Source: Pseudomonas congelans (GTDB lineage Bacteria > Pseudomonadota > Gammaproteobacteria > Pseudomonadales > Pseudomonadaceae). Taken from it: DNA of 64,000 bases. The notes beneath the pieces are model-generated. The model was not told the DNA's origin and did no database searches. It worked only from the letters and a program-made list of their open reading frames with translations. Shown one piece after another: positions 17,711-25,466 of the stretch (position 1 is the stretch's first letter; the number at the start of each line of letters is the position of its first letter). Both the position numbers and the translations under genes were made by a program. The DNA is taken from NCBI RefSeq assembly GCF_900103225.1, contig NZ_FNJH01000001.1, positions 1,207,533 to 1,271,532 on the forward strand. The letters are read 5' to 3'.

Positions 17711-19770
17711 CACCAGCGCGCCGATTCAAAGAAGAACTGCGGCACCGGCAAAGCGCTGCCCTCGGCCACCGCCTGGCGATACACCCGTTGCCCCACCGCG
17801 AGGTCCAGCACGCCGAGCCCGAACGGCGAAAAGATCGAGGCCTTGTCCGGACTCAGCTCCACTTGCCCGGTCATCAGCTGTGCCAGCGTCCCGGTAATGA
17901 ACGAGCGATGCTGATACTGCTGCACGGCGAGGTCAGGCGAGGTCTGAGCCTTGAGGCAGTGTTCGACGTCATCGAGGATGTTGTTGGCCTGGGCAATGAC
18001 CTCCGGCCCCAGATCGCGCAACGAGATGTTCAGCACCCGTTGCCCCGGCTGAAACACCGGCTCCAATACATAAGGGCTCGGCGCGGTAGTGGCGAACACC
18101 ACCACATCGGCTTGCAGGCACGTCGCCAGGTCGCTCGGCTCGCTGTTCAGTCCGTGGCGACTGGCGGCATGCCCGACCAGCGCCAGCGCCGAGTCCTGGT
18201 GCTGATCGAAGACGCTGACCGCCTCCATCGTCCAGCCATCGCTGACAAACATGTCGAGGATGGTGCGGGCAATGAAACCGGCGCCGATGAACGACATTCG
18301 CCCCACGTGACGCTGTTGACGACTCATCCAGCGCGCGCCGAGCACCGCCGAGGCCGCCGTGCGCATGGCGCTGATGCGCGAGGCTTCCAGACAGGCAAAG
18401 GCATAGCCGGTCAGTGGATCGTTGAGGATCAGCACCGCCGAGGCGCGTTGCAGGCCCTTGTCGATATTGCCCGGAAAGCTGGAAATCCATTTGATGCCAC
18501 TGACCGGCTGCTCGCCCGACAGGCTGGCGGGCAAGGCAATGATGCGATTGGCCGGCGCCTGCGCAAAGCGCAGAAAGTAACTGTCGGGATTGATCGTGTG
18601 GCCAGCCTCATGGGCCAGATACGCCGCCTGCACATCATCGATACAGGCCAGCGGGTCTGCCGCCAGCAAGCGCGCAACCACCGCACCGTCGACCACATGG
18701 AAAGCTGCCCGCTTAAGCCGCTCGGCGGCCAGCCACACCGTCCAGCTTGAATGCGGGGAACGCGCAGGCGCTTCCATGCTCTCCGGACAGGTCTCGGCCC
18801 CTGATGCGCGAAGGTCCGCCAGCGTCATGCTCAGCACTTCACGGCCAAAACGCTGTTCGACCCAGTGGTCATCGTAAAGAGTGTCCAGGTAGCGCTCGCC
18901 CCAGTCCGGCGACAACGCCACGACCACCGAACCGGGCTCGATGCGCTCACGCCAGGCATGCACCGCGGCAATCACCGTTGCGGTGGACCCGCCGACCAGC
19001 AGACCCTTGCTGCGCGCGAGGATGCGACACATGGCGACGGTGTGTGATTCCGGGACCATTTCCAGCGCATGGATGCCATCAGCGTTGAAGATCGGCGGGC
19101 GCTGGCTGGTGCCCAATCCGGGTATGAAGCGCCGGCTGGCCGGGGTGTCGAAGGTCACCGAGCCGACACTGTCCACAGCAATGATTCGGGTGGTCGGATG
19201 ATGGCGCTGAAAATGCTGAATGCAACCCATCAAGGTGCCAGTGGTCCCGGCACCGACGAACACATAATCCACATGGCCGAAATGCTGGCTGATCGAACGC
19301 GCCGTGGTTCGCGCATGGGCACGCGGGTTGGCCGCATTCTCGTATTGATTGAGCCAGACGTAGCGCGGGTCGCTGGCCACTTTTTCGCTAATCAGCTCGA
19401 TGCGCGTCCCGAGGAACCCGCCGTTGGCGTCAGGGATTTCGACCTGGATGACCTCGGCGCCGTAACTGCGCATCATGCGGATGTTGTGGCTGGAGCTGTT
19501 CGGGTCGACCACGCAGGTAAACGGGATGGCCCGCTCTGCACAGATCATCGCCAGTGCCACCCCGAGATTGCCCGACGAGGACTCGATCAGAATCGTGTCC
19601 GGGCCCAGTAGCCCCCGAGTCTGAAGGTCATTGATCAGCCCCACGGCGGTCTTGAGCTTGATCGAGCCTGCCGGGTTGAGTGATTCCATTTTCAGGAAAA
19701 AATCGGCCCCCAGGCCAGTCACCTTGAGGAAGGCCTGATCGTGAACGATTTCGCAAAGAGAGTTGTACAT
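17710..19770 (-). CDS. SbnA-SbnB fusion: 2,3-diaminopropionate synthase
   Basis: A 686-residue two-domain protein. Residues 1 to about 320 are a cysteine-synthase-fold PLP enzyme: the PLP lysine is in NPAGSIKLK (Lys38), followed by SSSGNLGVALA and the phosphate loop VGAGTTGTLMG. Residues about 345-686 are an ornithine-cyclodeaminase/SbnB domain with the NAD fold FIGAGFIARTILD. In staphyloferrin B biosynthesis SbnA joins O-phosphoserine and glutamate, and SbnB oxidatively releases L-2,3-diaminopropionate plus 2-oxoglutarate. Here both steps are on one chain. I chose the ATG at 19770 because it has GGAAG upstream and gives the usual N-terminus. It overlaps the next gene (TGATG) and follows the N-hydroxylase by 5 bp. 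Confidence 0.87.
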   Translation of the reverse strand: MYNSLCEIVHDQAFLKVTGLGADFFLKMESLNPAGSIKLKTAVGLINDLQTRGLLGPDTILIESSSGNLGVALAMICAERAIPFTCVVDPNSSSHNIRMMRSYGAEVIQVEIPDANGGFLGTRIELISEKVASDPRYVWLNQYENAANPRAHARTTARSISQHFGHVDYVFVGAGTTGTLMGCIQHFQRHHPTTRIIAVDSVGSVTFDTPASRRFIPGLGTSQRPPIFNADGIHALEMVPESHTVAMCRILARSKGLLVGGSTATVIAAVHAWRERIEPGSVVVALSPDWGERYLDTLYDDHWVEQRFGREVLSMTLADLRASGAETCPESMEAPARSPHSSWTVWLAAERLKRAAFHVVDGAVVARLLAADPLACIDDVQAAYLAHEAGHTINPDSYFLRFAQAPANRIIALPASLSGEQPVSGIKWISSFPGNIDKGLQRASAVLILNDPLTGYAFACLEASRISAMRTAASAVLGARWMSRQQRHVGRMSFIGAGFIARTILDMFVSDGWTMEAVSVFDQHQDSALALVGHAASRHGLNSEPSDLATCLQADVVVFATTAPSPYVLEPVFQPGQRVLNISLRDLGPEVIAQANNILDDVEHCLKAQTSPDLAVQQYQHRSFITGTLAQLMTGQVELSPDKASIFSPFGLGVLDLAVGQRVYRQAVAEGSALPVPQFFFESARW

Positions 19771-19775
19771 GAGTT

Positions 19776-21095
19776 TCACTTCCACTGTGCCAGCAAAGGT
19801 TCGGCTGCCGGTGCTACAGCCCGCTGAAGGGCCGTGGCGATACGCTCGGCACGCAACGCCATCAGTGAAAACGACTGACTGTCACTGATTCCGTGGCTGC
19901 GTTCGGAAAGACCGTTGACCCAGATATTCACGTCGCACTCGCCCTGGGTGGCGATTTGATAATCCCTATCGATCAGCAGGCCACCGTCGACATCGGCCTG
20001 CAGCCATGGCTGCAAACCACTCAACAACGGCGGTATCAGGTACTGCTGATACCCGGTGCCAAGCACCACGGCGTCGACCTCCAGCACCTGGGTGCGCTGG
20101 CTGAAGGTGTCGGTCAGCTCGACCCGGTAGCCCTCGGCGACGGGCTCGATGGCGCTGATCACGCTGTAGGCGTAGGTCTGCAGGCGCTTGCGATCGGCGA
20201 TGGAGTCTTCGTAGATCAGCGAAAACAGCTTCTGGCTTTCGTCAGGGTCGATCCCTGCGTAATTGGTCGAGCGGCTCCAGTCGAGAAAACGCTGCCGCGC
20301 CGCGGGGTCCAGGCTATGGAAATAATCGACGTGATCGGGGGCAAATACCCGGTTGGGGAACTGGCCCAGCTGGGTGAGTTTGAAACCGGCCGAGCGATGC
20401 ACTGAATGCACTTCGATGCCGGGGTCGCGGCTGACCAGCTCCAGCACCGACTCACTGGCGCTCTGCCCCGAACCGAGTACCAGCCAGCGCTTGGGCAGGT
20501 GCTCGCCAAAGGCTTGCAGGCGGCTCAGAAACTGCGACGTGTGAAACAGCGTCGGACCGACCAGCGCCTCGAACGCGTGCGGAATACGCGGAGCACTGCC
20601 GCTGGACAGCACGACATTGCGCGTCGTGAAGCAGGTACCCGGCGTGCACACGCGTACTTCATGCAGGCGCCCATGACGCAGCACCGGGTCGATCCCGGTG
20701 ACCGGCGTGTTGAAGCAGGTCTGGCTGTCCACCTGCGCGGAGACCCAGGTCAGATAATCCGACCATTCATGCCGACTGGCGGGGCGGCCCAGCAGGCCGA
20801 AATCGAACATTCGCCCCTGTTCCTTGAGGTACATGGCGAACGAGAAGCGGCTGCGCGGGTTGCGCGGGGTCACCAGATCGCGAAATACGTGATGGTTGAT
20901 GTCGGTTCCGGCCAGCAGCAGTTCGCGATGCCATTGGCTGTCCTGCGCAGCTTCCAGATAGCGAACGGACAGCGCGCCCAGCGGGTCGTTGGCCTCTCGC
21001 GCATCGGCGAACGCGCAGGCCAGCGCGATACCGGCCGGACCGAAGCCGATACAGACGGCGTCCGAATGCAAGGTGTGTGGTGTCGAGTTACCCAT
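19776..21095 (-). CDS. L-ornithine/L-lysine N-hydroxylase family flavin monooxygenase
   Basis: 439 residues. The FAD motif GFGPAG is at 17-22 and is preceded by a short polar tail. The NADPH motif GSGQSA is at 208-213, and the C-terminal substrate/ATGY-like motif VLGTGYQ follows. The family (SidA, PvdA, IucD, Spb38) hydroxylates the side-chain amine of ornithine or lysine. AGGA lies 5 nt before the ATG. Next to a cupin and a MetRS-like enzyme it is expected to supply an N-hydroxylated diamino acid (lysine in the known hydrazine pathways) for N-N bond formation. Because a diaminopropionate synthase is also encoded, N-hydroxy-diaminopropionate cannot be excluded. Confidence 0.9.
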   Translation of the reverse strand: MGNSTPHTLHSDAVCIGFGPAGIALACAFADAREANDPLGALSVRYLEAAQDSQWHRELLLAGTDINHHVFRDLVTPRNPRSRFSFAMYLKEQGRMFDFGLLGRPASRHEWSDYLTWVSAQVDSQTCFNTPVTGIDPVLRHGRLHEVRVCTPGTCFTTRNVVLSSGSAPRIPHAFEALVGPTLFHTSQFLSRLQAFGEHLPKRWLVLGSGQSASESVLELVSRDPGIEVHSVHRSAGFKLTQLGQFPNRVFAPDHVDYFHSLDPAARQRFLDWSRSTNYAGIDPDESQKLFSLIYEDSIADRKRLQTYAYSVISAIEPVAEGYRVELTDTFSQRTQVLEVDAVVLGTGYQQYLIPPLLSGLQPWLQADVDGGLLIDRDYQIATQGECDVNIWVNGLSERSHGISDSQSFSLMALRAERIATALQRAVAPAAEPLLAQWK

Positions 21096-21138
21096 GAAGT
21101 TCCTGTCCTTAGAGTTGGTGTGAAGCGGTGTTTTGGGG

Positions 21139-22116
21139 CTATCGGGTGATGCGGCTCAGCCCCGTGGGGCCTGGTGTCCAGACACAGGTCGTCGCGCTGC
21201 GCAGCTCGCCCTGATCGAAGCTGACCGCGCCCAGCGGTGTGTTGAAGGTGCTGTGCCGAAACGCGTCCGGCAGTTGCGCGGCGCGAAGACCGCCGCGGGC
21301 CACCTCGGCCAGCACGTAAAGCATCAGCAGGCTTTCGCGAAAGTAGGTCTGTGGCTCGGCAGCGAACAGCGAGCGGTGAAGTACCTGGGCCTGACAGCGG
21401 TTTCCGGCGCTGTCAGGGGCTCCGAAGCCGATCACGAAGGTGTTGCTGTCGTGCGCAGCGGCGCGCCCCAGATACGGCGAGGCAGCGTCGTCGGTCAGCA
21501 CCAGCGGTCGGGTACTGCCGGCTTGTCGTCGCGCCTGCCAATGCTCGCGACTGGGTTTGAGGCGTCCGGCAAACACCTCGACATCGGCCTGGCCAGGCTC
21601 GTCGACACGCTGCAACCCGGCGCTTGCCAGCGCCGCACTGATGGCAACGCCCAGGGCCCGACCGTGAGCGCTGTCGTCGGCCTGAACATGCACGCGCGGC
21701 CACTGACGAGTCGCCAGCCAGCGCACCAGATCCGCCGCCAGCTGCCGGTCCGAGGGGCAGAAACGAAACACGTTGTGGTGCTCAAGGGTCAGGCAATCAA
21801 TCGTCGCTGCGGGGGTCAGCAGGGCAATGCCGGCGTGCCGATACAGCGGCGCGGCACCTACGGCTGCATCCGAAGAGAAATGCCCGATGACCAGATCGGC
21901 CTTCCAGTCGATCATGTGCCGGGCCACATCGGCCCCGCGAACGGCATCGGCAGCGTCGTCGAGAAAGCGCCACTGCACTCGCTCAAGTCCCGCTATGCAA
22001 TTGCGCGCCACTGCCAGCGCCCTCATGAAGGTCCGTGCATGCGGCGTTTCATCAGGGTCGAACAGAGCGCTGACCCCGACCCGCAAGCCCGGCAGGCGCG
22101 AATCGACCGAAGACAT
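21139..22116 (-). CDS. Type 1 periplasmic-binding-protein-like receptor without signal peptide
   Basis: About 325 residues from the ATG at 22116, which overlaps the stop of the oxidase gene as TGATG. A longer in-frame open stretch upstream is only antisense-type overlap with that gene. The sequence GLRVGVSALFDPDETPHARTF, then DLVIGHFSSDAA, PLYRHAGIALLTPAAT and NVFRFCPSDRQLAADLVRW, is that of branched-chain amino-acid/amide receptors (LivJ/AmiC type). There is no signal peptide or lipobox, so unlike transport receptors it should stay in the cytoplasm, as AmiC does. It may sense or buffer a pathway intermediate. No ABC permease is encoded in the window for it. Confidence 0.75.
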   Translation of the reverse strand: MSSVDSRLPGLRVGVSALFDPDETPHARTFMRALAVARNCIAGLERVQWRFLDDAADAVRGADVARHMIDWKADLVIGHFSSDAAVGAAPLYRHAGIALLTPAATIDCLTLEHHNVFRFCPSDRQLAADLVRWLATRQWPRVHVQADDSAHGRALGVAISAALASAGLQRVDEPGQADVEVFAGRLKPSREHWQARRQAGSTRPLVLTDDAASPYLGRAAAHDSNTFVIGFGAPDSAGNRCQAQVLHRSLFAAEPQTYFRESLLMLYVLAEVARGGLRAAQLPDAFRHSTFNTPLGAVSFDQGELRSATTCVWTPGPTGLSRITR

Positions 22117-23270
22117 CACGACTGCACGCTCGTCGGTTCGACGCCTTGTGCCGAAAAGCCCGGCATCGATCTGCCTGGCGACAATGCCGACCAGCCAGAA
22201 CAAGCGCGATCCGTTCCGGCCAGATGCCTGCGCAGTTGCTCGGCAGCAATCTGCGCCAAGCCGGGCGCGAACTTGAAGCCCAGCCCGGACATGCCTGCAG
22301 CCAGATACACCGGGCTGCGCTCGGCGCAGAACCCCAGCATCGGTCGACCGTCGGCGCTGTAGCTGTCGAAACCGGGCAACACATCGAGCACATGCGGCTT
22401 GCCTGCCGAGGCGCACAACTGGGCGATGCGCTTGCAGGCGTCCTCGGCATGCCGTGCGTCAGGCTGCGCAAGGTGCTCGGGCCACAGGCCGCTATCGCGC
22501 GCGCCACAGCCGGTCTGCACGATATGCCGAGTCAGCGGTATGCCGTAGCTCTGGGTCACCGCATCGATCACCGGCATTGACCAGTCGCTTTCGGTCAGCA
22601 CCCGGGCAAGCGGAATCGAGCGTGCTTCCAGTCCCGAGTGCGGCACCAGGTGCTGGCTCCAGGCACCGGCAGCGACCACCACGGCCCGGCAACGCAGCGT
22701 GGCGCTGCCCAGGTCGATGTGCACGAGGTCGGGCGCACGGCAGTCGATGGACTTGATCTCGCGATGCTCGAGCACTAAGCCCTGCTGGCGTACCGACTGA
22801 CACAGCGCGGCGACGGCCTGGCGCACATTGCCGACGCAGGCACGCGGTTCGAACAGGTTGAGCCGGTCCAGCGCCGGGCAATGCGGGTAGCGCCTGCCAT
22901 CAAGCTCATGACCTGACAGCAGGCGCATCGGGTAGCGTTCGCTGCCGTACTGGTCGATGGCGCGGTGCAGGTTATCCAGCTGGTCCGTGGCAGCCCGGTA
23001 AATCACCCCGGTACGCCGTAACGCAGTGGCGTAAGTGGTCGCAAAAACACCATCGTTTATCAGACTGATGGAATAGGCCGCCAGCTCCATCAGCAGCGGA
23101 TCGCTGTCATACAGGCGAACCAGTCCGCCGGAATAACCAGTTGCACCCAGGCTGCCGGCTGCACCCTTGTCAATCAGCGCGACCGACACACCGGCGCTGC
23201 ACAGCTTCGCCGCGATACTGGCGCCGGTGATCCCAGCGCCAATGACCGCTATCTCATAATCGATAAGCAT
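22116..23270 (-). CDS. DAO-family FAD-dependent oxidoreductase (glycine/D-amino-acid oxidase type)
   Basis: 384 residues. The N-terminal FAD motif is VIGAGITGASIA (GAGITG at 11-16), followed by LIDKGAAGSLGATGYSGGLVR (a flavin-contact region). The C-terminal GMSGLGFKFAPGLAQIAAE is typical of the DAO fold (glycine oxidase, sarcosine oxidase). It oxidises a C-N bond of an amino acid or secondary amine. In the actinomycete hydrazinoacetate pathway an oxidase of this family cleaves the lysyl part from the N-N-linked intermediate, and its position next to the MetRS-like and cupin genes fits that role. It follows the MetRS-like gene by 14 bp and is translationally coupled to the next gene. Confidence 0.85.
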   Translation of the reverse strand: MLIDYEIAVIGAGITGASIAAKLCSAGVSVALIDKGAAGSLGATGYSGGLVRLYDSDPLLMELAAYSISLINDGVFATTYATALRRTGVIYRAATDQLDNLHRAIDQYGSERYPMRLLSGHELDGRRYPHCPALDRLNLFEPRACVGNVRQAVAALCQSVRQQGLVLEHREIKSIDCRAPDLVHIDLGSATLRCRAVVVAAGAWSQHLVPHSGLEARSIPLARVLTESDWSMPVIDAVTQSYGIPLTRHIVQTGCGARDSGLWPEHLAQPDARHAEDACKRIAQLCASAGKPHVLDVLPGFDSYSADGRPMLGFCAERSPVYLAAGMSGLGFKFAPGLAQIAAEQLRRHLAGTDRACSGWSALSPGRSMPGFSAQGVEPTSVQS

Positions 23271-23284
23271 TGTCGTGAATCCGT

Positions 23285-24784
23285 TCAGATGGAGTATTCA
23301 GCGGCCGCGCCGTTCATGAGCGTGGCGCTGACGCGGGCCTCGGGGAGTCCGAACGCGCTGATGATCTGCCCTGACATGTCCGGAATCAGCGCCTTGCCGG
23401 ACACCGCGATGAATGCCGCCAGATGGCTGACCGGGCGACCTTCGGCCAGACGCGTGCGAGTAATGGCGATCGCATCCAGCAGCACCTGAGCCATGCGTTT
23501 CATCGAAAACTGCGCAGGCTCCGAGGCTTTGCTCCATTGCACGCGCAACGCTTCGAGGAGTCCGGCGTCTGCCCCGCAGAGGCCGCTCCACCAGCTGTCG
23601 TCGCGGTTGCTTCCGGCGTCCAGCAAGGCCGGGAAAAACTCGTTGAACACCTCTGTCCGCCATGCAAGGAACTGCGCCAGGCGGAAATCACCTTCGCTTT
23701 CCTCGGGTGCAATGCTCGCCAGATACAGGCGCGCACTGTCGGCGCAGGCTTCGCGGGCCAGGTCACCGACCCAGATCGCGTGGTTGCGGCTGGTCGACAG
23801 GTTCAGGCCGTCCAGCTTGAGAAACTGATTGGGCATGAAGCGCTGGCGGACCTTGATGTCGCGCAGCGCCGACAGTTGCGCCGGATAGACGATGGCGTGG
23901 CTGAACACACAGTCAAAACCGAGAAAATGCACCAGCGTGCCCTGCCCCGACTGCCAGTACTGGCGAAACAGCTCCGGACGCCCGACGCGGTCGGCATACT
24001 CGCGAAATGCCGCCATATAGCCCGCCAGCCCCATGAACCAGGTGTGCACCCGGCACGAGCCGTCAGCCTGCAGGTCGAGCCCGGCGTCGCCCGGACGCGT
24101 GACGCCCCAGTCGTGCAGATGCTCCAGGCTGTCTCGCAACCAGCTGTCGAGCGGCTTGCGCCATGACTGGCCCAGCAGGCGGTCACGCAACTGCGGCTTG
24201 AACCCGGCCAGTTTCAGAAACGCGCGATGGGCGTTTTTCCATTGCGAGGGCTGGCTGCAGAGCTTGCAGCGCAAGTCCGTCATCAACTCGGCATCAGGGG
24301 CCTGGGCACAGTTCTCGCACTGGCTGGCGTCGGACTCGGCACCGCAATGATTGCAGTTGCCCCGGGCAAAGGCTTCGTAGCCCCAGACATCGCAATCAGG
24401 GCAATACGGCTCGCTGGAATCCCGACATTCGATCGCGCCAGCATCACGCAGCGCACCGAACACCTCGCCAACCGCTTCGGCGAACCACGGGTTGTCGTGC
24501 GGGCGCATCCAGTTGTCGGGCTGTATGTTGATCGCCGCCAGCGAGGCTTCAATACGGTCGGAGTTGCGCCTGGCCAGCTCGACCGGGTCGACGCCCTGCT
24601 CCAGCCCTTTGCGCAGCATGTAGGACTGGTAATCGTCGGAGTAGGACACCAGCACACACTCGTGACCACGCTGGCGCTGCACGCGGGTAAAGACATCAGC
24701 GGCCAGAAACGGCCCGGCGATATGGCCTATGTGCAAATCGCCGTTGGGGGTCGGCGGCGTGATGGTGACGATGAACTTACTCAT
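23285..24784 (-). CDS. Methionyl-tRNA-synthetase-like ligase of hydrazine-forming type
   Basis: 499 residues of the class I aaRS (MetRS) fold. The ATP motif HIGH is intact at 18-21. Four C-x2-C knuckles (128/131, 144/147, 156/159, 173/176) form the MetRS zinc subdomain. The KMSKS loop is replaced by NLSTS at 328-332, losing both lysines. The protein also ends before a full anticodon-binding and C-terminal domain. Such a protein should still activate an amino acid with ATP but need not charge tRNA. In Spb40/PyrN-type enzymes a MetRS domain fused to a cupin joins an amino acid to N6-hydroxylysine and creates the N-N bond. Here the two are separate genes overlapping by 8 bp. Confidence 0.88.
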   Translation of the reverse strand: MSKFIVTITPPTPNGDLHIGHIAGPFLAADVFTRVQRQRGHECVLVSYSDDYQSYMLRKGLEQGVDPVELARRNSDRIEASLAAINIQPDNWMRPHDNPWFAEAVGEVFGALRDAGAIECRDSSEPYCPDCDVWGYEAFARGNCNHCGAESDASQCENCAQAPDAELMTDLRCKLCSQPSQWKNAHRAFLKLAGFKPQLRDRLLGQSWRKPLDSWLRDSLEHLHDWGVTRPGDAGLDLQADGSCRVHTWFMGLAGYMAAFREYADRVGRPELFRQYWQSGQGTLVHFLGFDCVFSHAIVYPAQLSALRDIKVRQRFMPNQFLKLDGLNLSTSRNHAIWVGDLAREACADSARLYLASIAPEESEGDFRLAQFLAWRTEVFNEFFPALLDAGSNRDDSWWSGLCGADAGLLEALRVQWSKASEPAQFSMKRMAQVLLDAIAITRTRLAEGRPVSHLAAFIAVSGKALIPDMSGQIISAFGLPEARVSATLMNGAAAEYSI

Positions 24785-25169
24785 CCATGCACCCCGTGGT
24801 CTCGCTGTGCTGCGCCACGAACGCGTTCACGTAGTTCATGTCCCACCAGACCACATAGAAGTGGAAGTCCTCGGCGGAATCGTTGATGACGTAATGGTTG
24901 GTGTGTTTCGGAATGGCGGCGATATCGCCAACGGTGAAATCCATCTGCCTGTCACCGACAACCAGACGCGCACTGCCCTTGATGGCAATGAAGATTTCCT
25001 GATCGATCTGGGTGTGTGCTTCGCTGCAGGTGCCCGGACGGACCACGCACCAGCCACCGGCGAACGGCATCGGGTAGCCTTCCCACGGCAGCAGGCGGCT
25101 GCCATCCAGCCCGTACTCGTGTACCAGCGAGTCGAATCGGGTTTTACGGTGTATATCGAACTTTTCCAT
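24777..25169 (-). CDS. Stand-alone cupin, partner of the MetRS-like enzyme (N-N bond formation)
   Basis: A 130-residue single cupin. Motif 1 has His52-x-Gln54-x3-Glu58 (AHTQIDQEIF) and motif 2 has PKHTNHYVIN with His92, giving candidate Zn ligands. The ATG at 25169 is chosen over a TTG 30 bp upstream. It is the first gene of the operon and its end overlaps the MetRS-like start by 8 bp, so the two are made together. In the known hydrazine synthases a zinc cupin domain, fused to the MetRS domain, rearranges the amino acid ester of the N-hydroxylamine into the hydrazine. Motif 1 carries Gln where classic cupins have the second His. Confidence 0.82.
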   Translation of the reverse strand: MEKFDIHRKTRFDSLVHEYGLDGSRLLPWEGYPMPFAGGWCVVRPGTCSEAHTQIDQEIFIAIKGSARLVVGDRQMDFTVGDIAAIPKHTNHYVINDSAEDFHFYVVWWDMNYVNAFVAQHSETTGCMDE

Positions 25170-25225
25170 GCTCAGTCCCGTACGTTTCAAGTGCGGCAAA
25201 GCATGAAATTGTTGCCAGTTATTGG

Positions 25226-25244
25226 CTATCCGATTGCCGGATAG
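25226..25244. promoter_or_regulatory. Operator-like palindrome 1 before the hydrazine-type operon
   Basis: CTATCCG-ATTGC-CGGATAG is a perfect 7-bp inverted repeat with a 5-nt spacer. It contains a T-N11-A core, as in LysR-type binding sites. It lies about 57 bp upstream of the cupin ATG. Confidence 0.6.
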
Positions 25245-25256
25245 CTCAGGGTCGAA

Positions 25257-25275
25257 CTATCCGGTTTTTGGATGG
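25257..25275. promoter_or_regulatory. Operator-like palindrome 2 before the hydrazine-type operon
   Basis: CTATCCG-GTTTT-TGGATGG has the same 19-bp frame as palindrome 1 with an imperfect right arm. The centres are 31 bp apart, close to three helical turns, so a regulator could occupy both on one face. Apart from these sites, the rest of 25170-25500 shows no gene. Confidence 0.55.
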
Positions 25276-25466
25276 CGATGCGCAGACCGGTGCACCGTCC
25301 TATTTTTTTTGACGATGACGGCTATCGATAACGCTGATAACTGAATCGGCAGCGGCGGTGTTAACGTTGCCGGCGATGAACGAACATTTCTCCCGGACTC
25401 GCGAATCCGCGTCGCGATGCCGATGAATCTCTGCTCTGCTTCATCACTCCTTTGGTTAGATCTTTT

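Noticed and set aside
21139..22416. Extension of the receptor-like gene to a start at 22416
   Set aside because: The extra 100 residues are Arg/Ala-rich out-of-frame translation of the oxidase gene; the ATG at 22116 overlapping the stop codon is the natural start.
23285..24784. Second housekeeping or resistance-type methionyl-tRNA synthetase
   Set aside because: The KMSKS motif is lost, the anticodon region is reduced and the operon context is biosynthetic.
15962..25169. Staphyloferrin B-like siderophore cluster
   Set aside because: SbnA/SbnB activities and an N-hydroxylase are present, but there is no IucA/IucC-type synthetase, no decarboxylase, no TonB receptor and no Fur-box-like sequence that I could see.
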